This document shows positions 16,981 through 24,241 of a stretch of DNA of 64,000 bases, piece after piece. This DNA is from an uncultured Collinsella sp. (GTDB lineage: Bacteria > Actinomycetota > Coriobacteriia > Coriobacteriales > Coriobacteriaceae). The stretch's first letter is position 1, and the number at the start of each line of letters is the position of its first letter. The stretch covers positions 62,001 through 126,000 of the forward strand of contig UQMK01000001.1 in assembly GCA_900542085.1 (NCBI GenBank), in the 5' to 3' direction. A program made the position numbers and the translations under genes. The notes under the pieces are model-generated. The model made no database searches. It worked only from the letters and a program-made list of their open reading frames with translations, and was not told the DNA's origin.

Positions 16981-17721
16981 ATGATGAGGGAGACGGTACT
17001 TTCGCGCACGGCATTTGTCGCGGCGGCGGGAACGGCGCTGCTGACGCTTGTGGGGTGCGGCGGACAGCGGACGCAGGATGCGACGGGTTTTAACGACGAC
17101 CGCCCGGTAAAGGACAAGATGGACGCGGGTGCGACGTCGGGCGATTCCGACGACGCGGACAGCGGCTCGTCGGATGCGTTCGATACGTGGTCGGATGATT
17201 GCTGGGATGCGCACCGCAACATCAGCATCGCGGCGCTCCTCGAGCTTAAGGGCTGGCAGTTGCAGGAGTTTGCCTCGCAGCAGGGCTATACCTGGCAAGA
17301 CGCGCTCGAAATGTACGAGGACGAGGCGGGACACGTGCTCAGCGTCTGCAATATCAGCAAGGACGGCGCGACCGAATGGCTCGGCGAGGACGAAATCGGA
17401 AAGCTCGACAAGGGCGGCACCGGAAGCACCGTGATGTTCACGCTGCAACTTTCGGGCTATTCGAGCTGCGAGGATGTTATCGCGGGCTTTTCCGTGCCGG
17501 TCGAGGACCGGGCGCAGATTACTTCGGGCTCATGGATCGCGTGCGTATACGGTTCCAACATGGCGCGGCACGTTGCCATGGCGAGTCCGATGGAAAACGG
17601 TGACTACCGCTTGGATCTCATTACCGAGGAGGCTATCAAGACCGGTACGTTTACCCAGGGCGGCGGTTCTCCGACGATAGACGAATTTTGGCAGGAAAAG
17701 ACTGGACGCGCGCTCGGCTAG
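16981..17721 (+). CDS. Predicted lipoprotein, paralogue A
   Basis: 246 residues. The signal peptide MMRETVLSRTAFVAAAGTALL ends at the lipobox LVGC; SRTAFVAAAG resembles a Tat motif with a single arginine, so the export route is uncertain. The mature protein starts with an acidic Ser/Asp-rich linker. It shares an ordered set of motifs with the next gene: QGYTWQ / QNYEWQ, FTLQLSGYSS / LLSVSGYTT, and an ending IKTGTFTQGG...DEFW / IHTGYLSGG...DELW. AAAGGAACA precedes ATG 16981. It lies 73 bases after the zinc-ribbon gene. Confidence 0.7.
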   Translation: MMRETVLSRTAFVAAAGTALLTLVGCGGQRTQDATGFNDDRPVKDKMDAGATSGDSDDADSGSSDAFDTWSDDCWDAHRNISIAALLELKGWQLQEFASQQGYTWQDALEMYEDEAGHVLSVCNISKDGATEWLGEDEIGKLDKGGTGSTVMFTLQLSGYSSCEDVIAGFSVPVEDRAQITSGSWIACVYGSNMARHVAMASPMENGDYRLDLITEEAIKTGTFTQGGGSPTIDEFWQEKTGRALG

Positions 17722-17756
17722 GTGCGACGTGGCCAATACCATAGCGAGGAACGAAC

Positions 17757-18443
17757 ATGATGAATGAAGTGACGATGAGCCGTGCGGCCTTTGTGGCAGG
17801 CGCGGGTGCGCTGGCTTGTGCGCTGGCTGGCTGCTCGGGCGGATTGGGCGGCGCGGGCGGTGCCAAGAAGGCGACCACGGCGGACGCCGCCTGTGTAGAC
17901 GACAACGCCAACGTGACGGTCTATGCTGCGATTAACTTGGACGGCGCCGACCTGGTGCGCCTGCTCAAGCATCAAAACTATGAGTGGCAAGGCGAGAGCG
18001 TGGGCTACGGTGCCGCCGATGACGCGGGACTATTCGCCTTTACCTTTTCTAAGATTTCGGATGATGTGGACGAACTTGCGAACAGCGCGATACCGCTTTC
18101 GGAGTCCGAGTACAAGGAACTTGAGCCGGGCGGCGGAGACGATAGCGTGGCGATTTTGCTCTCGGTGAGCGGCTATACGACGGGCGATCGTGCGCTCACC
18201 GGCGCAATCGGCGATGCGGCGATAGTGCAGGAGAAGTGCACAATCGACGATTCCGTGTATTGGCTGGTTAAGGCGCTCGACGGCAGCCGTTACGTGATTT
18301 CGGCCTACGACACCGAAGATGATGGCGACAGCGCGCATGACATCTATATCTATAGTGAGTCTTTTATTCACACCGGTTATCTGAGCGGCGGCGACCAAAT
18401 CGATATTGACGAACTCTGGAGCCGCCTGACCAATGCCTCGTAG
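17757..18443 (+). CDS. Predicted lipoprotein, paralogue B
   Basis: 228 residues. The signal MMNEVTMSRAAFVAGAGALAC reaches lipobox LAGC followed by SGGLGG. MSRAAFVAGAG again looks like a partial Tat motif. It is a diverged duplicate of the preceding lipoprotein and is 36 bases from it, so the pair probably arose by tandem duplication. The mature part has about 200 residues and no recognised enzyme motif. The transcript probably ends at the P-type hairpin seven bases downstream. Confidence 0.7.
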   Translation: MMNEVTMSRAAFVAGAGALACALAGCSGGLGGAGGAKKATTADAACVDDNANVTVYAAINLDGADLVRLLKHQNYEWQGESVGYGAADDAGLFAFTFSKISDDVDELANSAIPLSESEYKELEPGGGDDSVAILLSVSGYTTGDRALTGAIGDAAIVQEKCTIDDSVYWLVKALDGSRYVISAYDTEDDGDSAHDIYIYSESFIHTGYLSGGDQIDIDELWSRLTNAS

Positions 18444-18449
18444 CGCACC

Positions 18450-18490
18450 AAAACCACCACAAAGGGGACAGGCACCTTTGTGGTGGTTTT
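18450..18490 (+). terminator. GGGGAC-core palindrome P3 acting as a terminator
   Basis: AAAACCACCACAAAGG (18450-18465) and CCTTTGTGGTGGTTTT (18475-18490) are perfect 16-base arms around GGACAGGCA. Confidence 0.8.
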
Positions 18491-18580
18491 GCCGGTTGAC
18501 GACTCGGCAAAGTGCGCCCGCATCGACGCCCTGCCTGCGCTAAACTGGAAGGCACGCACGCGATTACGAGAGGAGCCCGC

Positions 18581-19264
18581 ATGGAGGCTTACAAGCAAGA
18601 GTTCATCAAGTTCATGGTCGAGTCCGACGTCCTTAAGTTCGGCAGCTTTACGCTCAAGAGCGGCCGTCAGTCTCCGTTCTTTATGAATGCCGGCGCTTAC
18701 GTGACGGGCTATCAGCTCAAGAAGCTGGGAGAGTATTACGCCCAGGCCATCCACGATAACTTTGGCGATGATTTTGATGTACTGTTTGGACCGGCCTACA
18801 AGGGTATTCCGCTGGCCGTCGTGACCGCAATTGCCTACCACGAGCTGTACGGCAAGGAGGTCAAGTACTGCTGCGACCGCAAGGAGGCCAAGGACCACGG
18901 CGCCGACAAGGGCAACCTGCTGGGCTACGAGCCCCAGGACGGCGACCGCGTGGTCATGGTCGAGGATGTCACCACCAGCGGCAAGTCCATCGACGAGACC
19001 TATCCCAAGGTTAAGGCTGCTGCCGACGTCGAAATCAAGGGCCTGATCGTGTCCCTCAACCGCATGGAGGTCGGCAAGGGCGGCGTGACCACCGCACAGA
19101 AGGAGATCGAGGCCAAGTACGGTTTCCCCGTCGCGAGCATCGTTTCCATGGCCGAGGTCGTCGAGACCCTCTACAACCACGAGATCGATGGCAAGGTCGT
19201 CATCGATGACGAGCTCAAGGCCGCCATCGACGCCTACTACGAGCAGTACGGAGCTCGGGAGTAG
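18581..19264 (+). CDS. pyrE: Orotate phosphoribosyltransferase
   Basis: Joins orotate and PRPP to give orotidine monophosphate in pyrimidine synthesis. 227 residues. An N-terminal SDVLKFGSFTLKSGRQSPFF segment is characteristic of PyrE, and the PRPP-binding motif is VVMVEDVTTSGKS near residue 125. A run of Lys/Asp-rich substrate-loop residues (CCDRKEAKDHGADKG) precedes it. GAGAGGAG lies before the ATG. It is apparently monocistronic: a P-type terminator precedes it and hairpin elements follow, with no other pyr gene in view. Confidence 0.96.
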   Translation: MEAYKQEFIKFMVESDVLKFGSFTLKSGRQSPFFMNAGAYVTGYQLKKLGEYYAQAIHDNFGDDFDVLFGPAYKGIPLAVVTAIAYHELYGKEVKYCCDRKEAKDHGADKGNLLGYEPQDGDRVVMVEDVTTSGKSIDETYPKVKAAADVEIKGLIVSLNRMEVGKGGVTTAQKEIEAKYGFPVASIVSMAEVVETLYNHEIDGKVVIDDELKAAIDAYYEQYGARE

Positions 19265-19267
19265 GTA

Positions 19268-19295
19268 GTTACGCGGGTTTACCAACCCGCGTAAC
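19268..19295. repeat. 28-base small hairpin (S type)
   Basis: GTTACGCGGGTT-TACC-AACCCGCGTAAC, a perfect 12-base stem. The identical 28-mer is at 49547-49574, and a version with a different stem but the same length and loop is at 22106-22133. All three lie five bases before a long hairpin (L2, L5, L3). Confidence 0.9.
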
Positions 19296-19300
19296 CAGTT

Positions 19301-19415
19301 GACGCTGCAAGCCCGCCAGAGCGGCAATCTGCCTTTCAGCTTCGGCGGCATGACCAGAAGGTCAATGCCGCCTCGTTTCAAGGCACCTTGCTCGCTCTGA
19401 CGGGCTTTCGCTGTC
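19301..19415. repeat. Long hairpin element L2 (115 bases)
   Basis: From GACGCTGCAAGCCCGCCAGA to CTGACGGGCTTTCGCTGTC, folding on a centre CGGCGGCATGACC-AGAA-GGTCAATGCCGCC. It is the 3' neighbour of pyrE. L5 at 49580 is almost identical; L3 at 22139 keeps the fold with changed arms. The internal asymmetric loop AGCGGCAATCTGCC opposite GGCACCTTGCTCGCT is conserved. Confidence 0.9.
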
Positions 19416-19442
19416 GTTGCCAAAACATCGGCGTTGCCGGAG

Positions 19443-19472
19443 TAGTCATTGGGGATGTTCTTAAATGACTAG
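19443..19472. repeat. GGGGA-core palindrome Q4
   Basis: TAGTCATT-GGGGATGTTCTTA-AATGACTA. It is the same element as at 12943, 12973 and 49817. Confidence 0.85.
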
Positions 19473-19480
19473 TCAGAAAT

Positions 19481-19544
19481 GAGCGTGGATAATCTCCCGG
19501 TTTTGGCCTGTGTGCGGGCTCAAAGTGGGAGATTATCCACGCTC
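19481..19544. repeat. Perfect 18-base inverted repeat between convergent genes
   Basis: GAGCGTGGATAATCTCCC (19481-19498) and GGGAGATTATCCACGCTC (19527-19544) are exact complements around 28 bases. It lies between pyrE (+) and rpiR (-). With the elements at 19268-19472 it fills the 313-base gap; no gene is seen there. Confidence 0.9.
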
Positions 19545-19577
19545 GTTAGATAAGCGTCCGAAAATCCGCGCTCGTCG

Positions 19578-20432
19578 CTACTTGAGCCCGGGCAGACGGG
19601 TGTAGGGAAACGAGCGCTCCAGGAATTCGGAGCAGCGGGCGTAGTCTTTGGCGAAGTAGCTGCTGTAGAGTGAATCGAGCACGTATTGCACGGCGATGTG
19701 GCTGGCGAACTGCGTGATGCGATGCGTCATACTCTCGTGGTCACTTACCGTGAGGTAGGCGGCAAAGCCAGGGTGAATGCGAGCGCAATAAGGCGTGCCG
19801 ATGACGATGACCGGGACATGCCGGCTGCTGAGAATCGGCAAGATGTCCTTGAGGTTGGGGGCAAGGCCGCTGTAGGAGATGACGATTGCCGCATGGTCGG
19901 GACCCGAGGCGAGCGCCGTACGCACCTGGACCTCAGCGCCGTCGTGGCACGTTGCGCTTTTGCCGGCGGAGAGCAGACGGTCGCGGAACATTCCTGCTGG
20001 ATAGAGGTTGTGCGAGCCCGTGTAGATGTCGACCTGTCGGGCGTTTGCGATGAGCTTGGCGGCGTGGTCAAGCTGCGTGGGGTCGAGTAGTTCCTGCGTT
20101 TCGGCCAGCGTGGTCTGGTAGAGCCCTTCCATGCGCTCCATAACCTGCGCAGGGGTGGACGTAGCGTCGAAGGGAAAGTTGATGTCCACGTCTCGCCGGT
20201 TTCCCGCCTCGGTTGCCAGGCGGATGAGCTCGACCTTGAGGTCCTTAAAGCCCTCGAGGCCGAGCTTTTTGCAAAAACGGTGCACGCTCGCGACCGAAAC
20301 GTTGGTGCGTGCGGCAAATTCCTTAATGGAAAGCCCGCGGATGTCCTCGCCCATGGCAAGGGCCGAGATGCCGAGCTGTTGCTCGGTGGGGGTGAGGCCC
20401 TGCGCCTCGGTGATCTTGCGTTTGATATCCAT
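19578..20432 (-). CDS. RpiR/MurR-family transcription regulator
   Basis: 284 residues. The N-terminal RpiR helix-turn-helix (LSIKEFAARTNVSVASVHRFCKKLG near residues 45-75) is followed by a SIS sugar-phosphate isomerase-like domain (~110-250) with YTGSHNLYPAG and VISYSGLAPNLKDILPIL. RpiR proteins sense phosphosugars, often glucose-6-P, MurNAc-6-P or beta-glucoside-6-P. The gene is divergent from the EIIA(Glc) gene, and the DNA between them shares blocks with the 6-phospho-beta-glucosidase promoter, so that set is the suggested regulon. The start at 20432 has GGGAG five bases upstream; a TTG at 20462 is rejected. Confidence 0.88.
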   Translation of the reverse strand: MDIKRKITEAQGLTPTEQQLGISALAMGEDIRGLSIKEFAARTNVSVASVHRFCKKLGLEGFKDLKVELIRLATEAGNRRDVDINFPFDATSTPAQVMERMEGLYQTTLAETQELLDPTQLDHAAKLIANARQVDIYTGSHNLYPAGMFRDRLLSAGKSATCHDGAEVQVRTALASGPDHAAIVISYSGLAPNLKDILPILSSRHVPVIVIGTPYCARIHPGFAAYLTVSDHESMTHRITQFASHIAVQYVLDSLYSSYFAKDYARCSEFLERSFPYTRLPGLK

Positions 20433-20450
20433 CCGAACTCCCACACTCGG

Positions 20451-20485
20451 CAAACCTGCCAAAAAGGGACAGGTTTATTTTGGCA
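20451..20485. repeat. GGGAC-core overlapping palindromes
   Basis: TGCCAAAA (20457-20464) pairs with TTTTGGCA (20478-20485), while AAACCTG (20452-20458) can instead pair with CAGGTTT (20470-20476). The centre is AGGGACAGG. Either fold would be in the leader of rpiR. Confidence 0.7.
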
Positions 20486-20497
20486 CGTTTCGGTCGG

Positions 20498-20603
20498 TAT
20501 CAGGAAGTGTCAGGGGCGGGGCGGCGGCGGTCTGTGGGCGCGAAAAGAAGTGTCGGGTTTGGCGTGCCCGCTTCTGCCCGTCCCGTGCGCAGGCGATACT
20601 CAG
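20498..20603. promoter_or_regulatory. Regulatory block of the rpiR/EIIA divergon shared with the GH1 gene
   Basis: TATCA with AAGTGTCAG, GCGAAAAGAAGTGTCGG at 20540 and GCAGG-NN-ATACT-N-AGC (ATACT at 20596) match 2581-2687 block for block with the same spacing. A second GATACTCA follows at 20628. Likely bound by the adjacent RpiR protein; this is inference. Confidence 0.6.
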
Positions 20604-20680
20604 CTTATCGACCCGCGATGCAAAGGAGATACTCATCCCACGAGCACTACCGGGAAGGGCTTGCGATTCGAGCCCTCACC

Positions 20681-20709
20681 TTAGCAATTTGATCATTTGG
20701 CACTATAAT
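20681..20709 (+). promoter_or_regulatory. Promoter of the EIIA gene
   Basis: TTAGCA (20681-20686), a 17-base spacer and a perfect TATAAT (20704-20709) stand about 50 bases before the start codon. The whole 326-base gap thus holds the rpiR leader, the shared operator block and this promoter. Confidence 0.7.
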
Positions 20710-20758
20710 CACCATAGGCATGCGCATAACGTTGCGCTTAATCAAGAGGAGAAAACAT

Positions 20759-21295
20759 ATGGGTCTGTTTGACATGTTTAAGAAGAAGGCTGAGCCCGCG
20801 GCAGCTGCTGCTCCGGCCTCCATCTCTGCTTCTGCTGGCGCCGACGTGCTGTGCTCGCCTGTCAAGGGCAAGGTCATCAAGATGGCCGACGTGCCCGACC
20901 CCGTCTTTGGTGGCGAGGTTCTGGGCAAGGGTTGCGCTGTGTGGCCCGAGGACGACCTGGTCTACGCTCCCTGCGACGGCAAGGTGACCGTCACCATGGG
21001 TCACGCCGTAGGCCTGCAGTCCGATAGCGGCATCGAGGTTCTGGTGCACGTTGGCGTCGATACCGTCAACATGAACGGCGACGGCTTCGAGGGCTTCGTC
21101 AAGGCCGACGACGTCGTCAAAGCTGGTCAGCCCATACTCAAGATCGACCGCGCCAAGATTGCTGCTGCCGGTTACAAGGACTGCGTCGTCATGGCCGTGT
21201 CCAACACCGCCGAGTTCGCTGACGTCGAGCTCGCCGTCGAGGCCGAGTCTGCCGTCGCCGCCGGTGACGCTATCGTTAGGGTCGTCCGCAAGTAG
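20759..21295 (+). CDS. PTS glucose-type EIIA domain protein
   Basis: 178 residues; a free-standing EIIA(Glc)/Crr-type phosphocarrier. After a short Lys-rich start and an Ala-rich linker (residues 8-28), the domain runs CSPVKGKVIKMADVPDPVF to the end. The phosphorylated histidine is H97 in VLVHVGVDTVNM, with the supporting H82 in MGHAVGL. It receives phosphate from HPr and passes it to an EIIB, and may also signal sugar status. No EIIBC gene is adjacent. AAGAGGAG precedes ATG 20759. The promoter overlaps the RpiR-linked block, so control by RpiR is likely. Confidence 0.93.
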   Translation: MGLFDMFKKKAEPAAAAAPASISASAGADVLCSPVKGKVIKMADVPDPVFGGEVLGKGCAVWPEDDLVYAPCDGKVTVTMGHAVGLQSDSGIEVLVHVGVDTVNMNGDGFEGFVKADDVVKAGQPILKIDRAKIAAAGYKDCVVMAVSNTAEFADVELAVEAESAVAAGDAIVRVVRK

Positions 21296-21318
21296 TCTGC
21301 GGCAACATAAGGATGTGC

Positions 21319-21352
21319 AAGGGTGGTCGGGTTATCCGGCTGCCCTTTTTTA
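21319..21352 (+). terminator. Terminator after the EIIA gene
   Basis: GGGTGGTCGG (21321-21330) pairs, with G-U pairs, to CCGGCTGCCC (21336-21345), followed by T's at 21346-21351. Confidence 0.7.
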
Positions 21353-21529
21353 ATAGACTGAGCAGGCGCATTTTATTGCAGGGGGGCTTGCTTTACGGGC
21401 CATTCGTTCGTCAAATTGAGCCGTCCGCGCTTTTGCGACGTAGGGGTCTGGACGGAGCCGCTAATATGGACTTGCTGTTACGACGTGCGCTGCGCAGGGA
21501 ACGCGGCGCCGCTTGTTTGGAGGAATGTC

Positions 21530-22087
21530 ATGAAAAAGAAGCTGCTGCTTGCGCCCCTGATGGCTGCCCTGGTCGCGTGCGTGGTTTTGCTTTCCGGCTG
21601 CGGAGGGCCTTCGGTGGAAGAGCTCATCACCAACGACCTTACGAGCCAGTTTGACGAGATCAAGAACGGCGGCGATGATTTCCTCTCCGGTCTGGAAGAG
21701 GCTTCGGGCGACGAGTTTGAGCAACTGGGCATCGATCCCAAGGAGTACGCCAAGAGCTATCTCGAGGGCTTTGATTACAAGATCGGCGATGTGACGGTCG
21801 ATGAGGACAAGGGCACTGCGACCGCCGAGGTTACCATCACCTGCAAGTCCATGAATAAGATCGTCGAAGATTTCGCCACCCAGTATCAGGAGAAGGTCGC
21901 CGCACTCGATACGATGCCTTCCGAGGATGACCTGTACAAGATGGCCGGCCAGGTCATGGTCGACGTGACCAAGGCCGCTAAGACCAAGGACACCAAGGTC
22001 ACCTTTAAATATTCCGCCAACGAGGATAACGAGTGGTCTGCCGACGATTCCGCAACCACCGAGATGATGAATGCGATGATGAGCTAG
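21530..22087 (+). CDS. Lipoprotein, DUF5105-like
   Basis: 185 residues. The signal MKKKLLLAPLMAALVACVVLL is followed by the lipobox LSGC and GGPSVEEL. The mature part is mostly helical and acidic, with a repeated theme of small lipoproteins of Firmicutes and Coriobacteria (ITNDLTSQFDEIKNG, TAEVTITCKSMNKIVEDF, MMNAMMS). The resemblance to DUF5105 is from memory and weak. GGAGGAATGTC gives a strong ribosome-binding site. The gene has no close partner; S and L3 hairpins lie at its 3' end. Confidence 0.7.
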   Translation: MKKKLLLAPLMAALVACVVLLSGCGGPSVEELITNDLTSQFDEIKNGGDDFLSGLEEASGDEFEQLGIDPKEYAKSYLEGFDYKIGDVTVDEDKGTATAEVTITCKSMNKIVEDFATQYQEKVAALDTMPSEDDLYKMAGQVMVDVTKAAKTKDTKVTFKYSANEDNEWSADDSATTEMMNAMMS

Positions 22088-22105
22088 GGGGTTACGCGGT
22101 AGTTC

Positions 22106-22133
22106 GTTACGGCGTTTTACCAAACGCCGTAAC
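22106..22133. repeat. 28-base small hairpin (S type, variant stem)
   Basis: GTTACGGCGTTT-TACC-AAACGCCGTAAC. It has the same length, outer GTTAC/GTAAC and TACC loop as at 19268, but different stem bases that still pair perfectly. Confidence 0.9.
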
Positions 22134-22138
22134 TGCTC

Positions 22139-22254
22139 GACGCTGCGCGGGCACCAGAGCGACAACTTGTCATTCAAAGAGGACGGCATGACCAGAAGGT
22201 CTATGCCGTCCTCTTTTCATGCCAATTTGTTCGCTCTGGTGCCCGCTCGCTGTC
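22139..22254. repeat. Long hairpin element L3 (116 bases)
   Basis: It opens GACGCTGCGCGGGCACCAGA and closes TCTGGTGCCCGCTCGCTGTC. The centre is GGACGGCATGACC-AGAA-GGTCTATGCCGTCC. Relative to L2 and L5 many stem bases differ on both sides in compensating pairs. A GGGGAC motif follows at about 22292-22300. Confidence 0.9.
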
Positions 22255-22313
22255 CGTCCTCTACCTGCGGCGTTGCCATGGTGCGGCGCTTGGGGGACAC
22301 TTCTTTGGTGCGG

Positions 22314-22350
22314 GGGCAGCTAAAAGAGTCCCGTCCCACATTAGCTGCCC
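22314..22350. repeat. GGGAC-core palindrome with AAGAGTCCCGTCCCA centre
   Basis: GGGCAGCTAA (22314-22323) and TTAGCTGCCC (22341-22350) pair perfectly; the 17-base centre nearly repeats 1057-1073, where the flanks are different. Confidence 0.8.
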
Positions 22351-22366
22351 GTGGGGGGATGTGCGG

Positions 22367-23035
22367 TTACTCGCCCAGTACCAGCGCCGTGAGCTCTGCC
22401 TGGGTGTCCACCACGTAGTCGGCGCCGGCGGCTTCCAGCTCTGCGCGGCCGCGGAAGCCCCAGCTGACGCCCGCGCTCTTAAGGCCGGCGTTGTGACCGG
22501 TCAGGATATCGACATTGGAATCGCCCACATAGAGCGTGGTTGCCGGATTGGCGCCCAGCTCCTCCATCACATGCAGCGTGACGGGTGCTTCGGGCTTGGG
22601 CGGAAACGCATCGACACGGCCCTGTACCAGCGCAAAGCGCTCGGGACCAAAATACTTCTCGATAAGCGGAGCCGCCGAGACGTGGTCCTTGTTAGTGAGC
22701 ACGGCTAGCTGCACACCCGCGGCGCGCAGGCGGTCGAGCATCTCGATCGTGCCGGCATAGGGGGCGGTGTGGTCCTCCTTGTGCTCGCCGTAGTAAGCCC
22801 TAAACTCGGCAAGCGTCTGCTCAAACATACGGCTGTCGCCCGCATACTCGGCAGGCATAAAACGCTCAACCAGCTTGAGCATGCCGTTTCCCACCTTGTA
22901 GCGGTACTCGTCGACGGCAAACGTGGGCCAGCCGTGCGTCTCGCAGGTATGGTTGCCGGCGGCCGCCAGGTCCTCGAGCGTGTTGAGGATGGTGCCGTCC
23001 AGGTCGAAGATCACATGGGAAAAAGCTGCTGCCAT
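22367..23035 (-). CDS. HAD-family phosphatase, phosphoglycolate phosphatase-like
   Basis: 222 residues. HAD motif I is FDLDGTIL (D11 nucleophile, D13), motif II LTNK, motif III near FPPKPEAP, and motif IV GDSNVD. The cap (~residues 20-90, with VGNGMLKLVERFMP) is of the Gph/PhnX type. It hydrolyses a small phosphate ester in the cytoplasm; phosphoglycolate is a family-based guess, and sugar phosphates or pyrophosphate are possible. The start at 23035 follows GGGAG; longer in-frame starts at 23050 and 23128 lack one. It is on the same strand as, and 123 bases beyond, hypE; it may be read through from the hyp operon. Confidence 0.85.
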   Translation of the reverse strand: MAAAFSHVIFDLDGTILNTLEDLAAAGNHTCETHGWPTFAVDEYRYKVGNGMLKLVERFMPAEYAGDSRMFEQTLAEFRAYYGEHKEDHTAPYAGTIEMLDRLRAAGVQLAVLTNKDHVSAAPLIEKYFGPERFALVQGRVDAFPPKPEAPVTLHVMEELGANPATTLYVGDSNVDILTGHNAGLKSAGVSWGFRGRAELEAAGADYVVDTQAELTALVLGE

Positions 23036-23158
23036 GAAAGCTCCCGTCATTGGATTTAAAACGCACCTCATAATACTGGGCTTCCGCGTTGGGCGTGCTT
23101 GGAATCTGAACATCTCCAGGGATACCAAGCCGCATCGCGCCGACCGTGCGGTTCCGCC

Positions 23159-24193
23159 CTAGCAAATTCTCGGCAGCTGCTCTCCCACGAGCATGTCGAG
23201 GATACGGGTCGAGCCCCAGCCGGTGCGCACGCGCACGGCGGGACGGGAGCCCTCGGCAAGTGGCAGCACGCGACCGATGATGGCGGCATTCTCGCCGTAG
23301 CGGGCGGCGCGCATGGCGCTCAACGCGGCATCGGCTTGCTCGGCCGGCACGACGGCAACCATCTTGCCCTCGTTTGCCACCTGCAGCACATCGTAGCCGA
23401 GCATCTCGCAGGCGGCCTGCACGTCGGGACGCACGGGCACGGCATCCTCGTCGACCTCCATGGCAACACCGCTGGCCTGGGCAAACTCGTTGAGTGTGGA
23501 CGCCAGGCCACCGCGCGTGGGGTCGCGAAAGCAATGCGTGCCGGGCGCTGCGGCCAAAACGTCGGCAATCAGGTGGTTGAGCGGCGCAGCGTCGCTTTCT
23601 ATCGTGCTCGAAAACGCCAGGCCCTCGCGTTGGCTCATGATGGCGATGCCGTGGTCGCCCAGCGTACCCGATACCAGAATGACATCGCCGGGCTGGCAGT
23701 TGGCACCGCTGAGCGCCACGCCCGCGGGAACCTCGCCCACGCCGGCGGTATTGATGTAGACGCCGTCGGCCCCGCCGCGCTCGACCACCTTGGTGTCGCC
23801 CGTGATTATGGACACGCCCGCTTCGCGCGCCGTTTCGGCCATCGTCTGCACAATCTGGCGGAGCTTATCCATGGGATAGCCCTCTTCGAGGATAAATCCG
23901 CACGACAGGTAGCGCACGTTGGCGCCCGAGGTCGCGACGTCGTTGACGGTTCCGCACACGGCAAGGCGGCCGATGTTGCCACCGGGGAAGAACTGCGGCG
24001 AGACTACAAAGCTGTCGGTCGACATGGCGATGCGCCCGCTCGCGGGCAGCGCGGCGACGCCGGCGTCGTTGCCCGCGAGCAGCTCGGGCGACCCAAAGGC
24101 ATCCAAAAAGACCTCATCGATGATGCGTTTCATCATCTGACCGCCAGAGCCGTGGCCCAACAGGACGGTGCTATCGGTGGTGCTATGGGACAT
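23159..24193 (-). CDS. hypE: Hydrogenase maturation protein HypE
   Basis: 344 residues. HypE dehydrates the carbamoyl group placed on its C-terminal cysteine by HypF, to give the thiocyanate that supplies CN ligands of the Ni-Fe centre. The protein ends in the diagnostic PRIC. The AIR-synthase-like ATP-binding fold is seen in LLGHGSGGQMM, NDAGVAALP, GDTKVVERG and RDPTRGGLASTLNEFA. It is the last hyp gene of the operon; hypD ends 48 bases upstream. The ATG at 24193 with TTGGAG upstream is preferred over a TTG at 24199. Confidence 0.97.
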   Translation of the reverse strand: MSHSTTDSTVLLGHGSGGQMMKRIIDEVFLDAFGSPELLAGNDAGVAALPASGRIAMSTDSFVVSPQFFPGGNIGRLAVCGTVNDVATSGANVRYLSCGFILEEGYPMDKLRQIVQTMAETAREAGVSIITGDTKVVERGGADGVYINTAGVGEVPAGVALSGANCQPGDVILVSGTLGDHGIAIMSQREGLAFSSTIESDAAPLNHLIADVLAAAPGTHCFRDPTRGGLASTLNEFAQASGVAMEVDEDAVPVRPDVQAACEMLGYDVLQVANEGKMVAVVPAEQADAALSAMRAARYGENAAIIGRVLPLAEGSRPAVRVRTGWGSTRILDMLVGEQLPRIC

Positions 24194-24241
24194 ATCCAAA
24201 ACTCCAATCGTGGGTGGTGCCGGCGTGCGGGTGCGTCCGGG

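Noticed and set aside
19268..19295. Integron attC-like site suggested by GTTAC...GTAAC ends
   Set aside because: The hairpin is perfectly symmetrical, lacks the R''/L'' and L'/R' layout with extrahelical bases, and no integrase is present.
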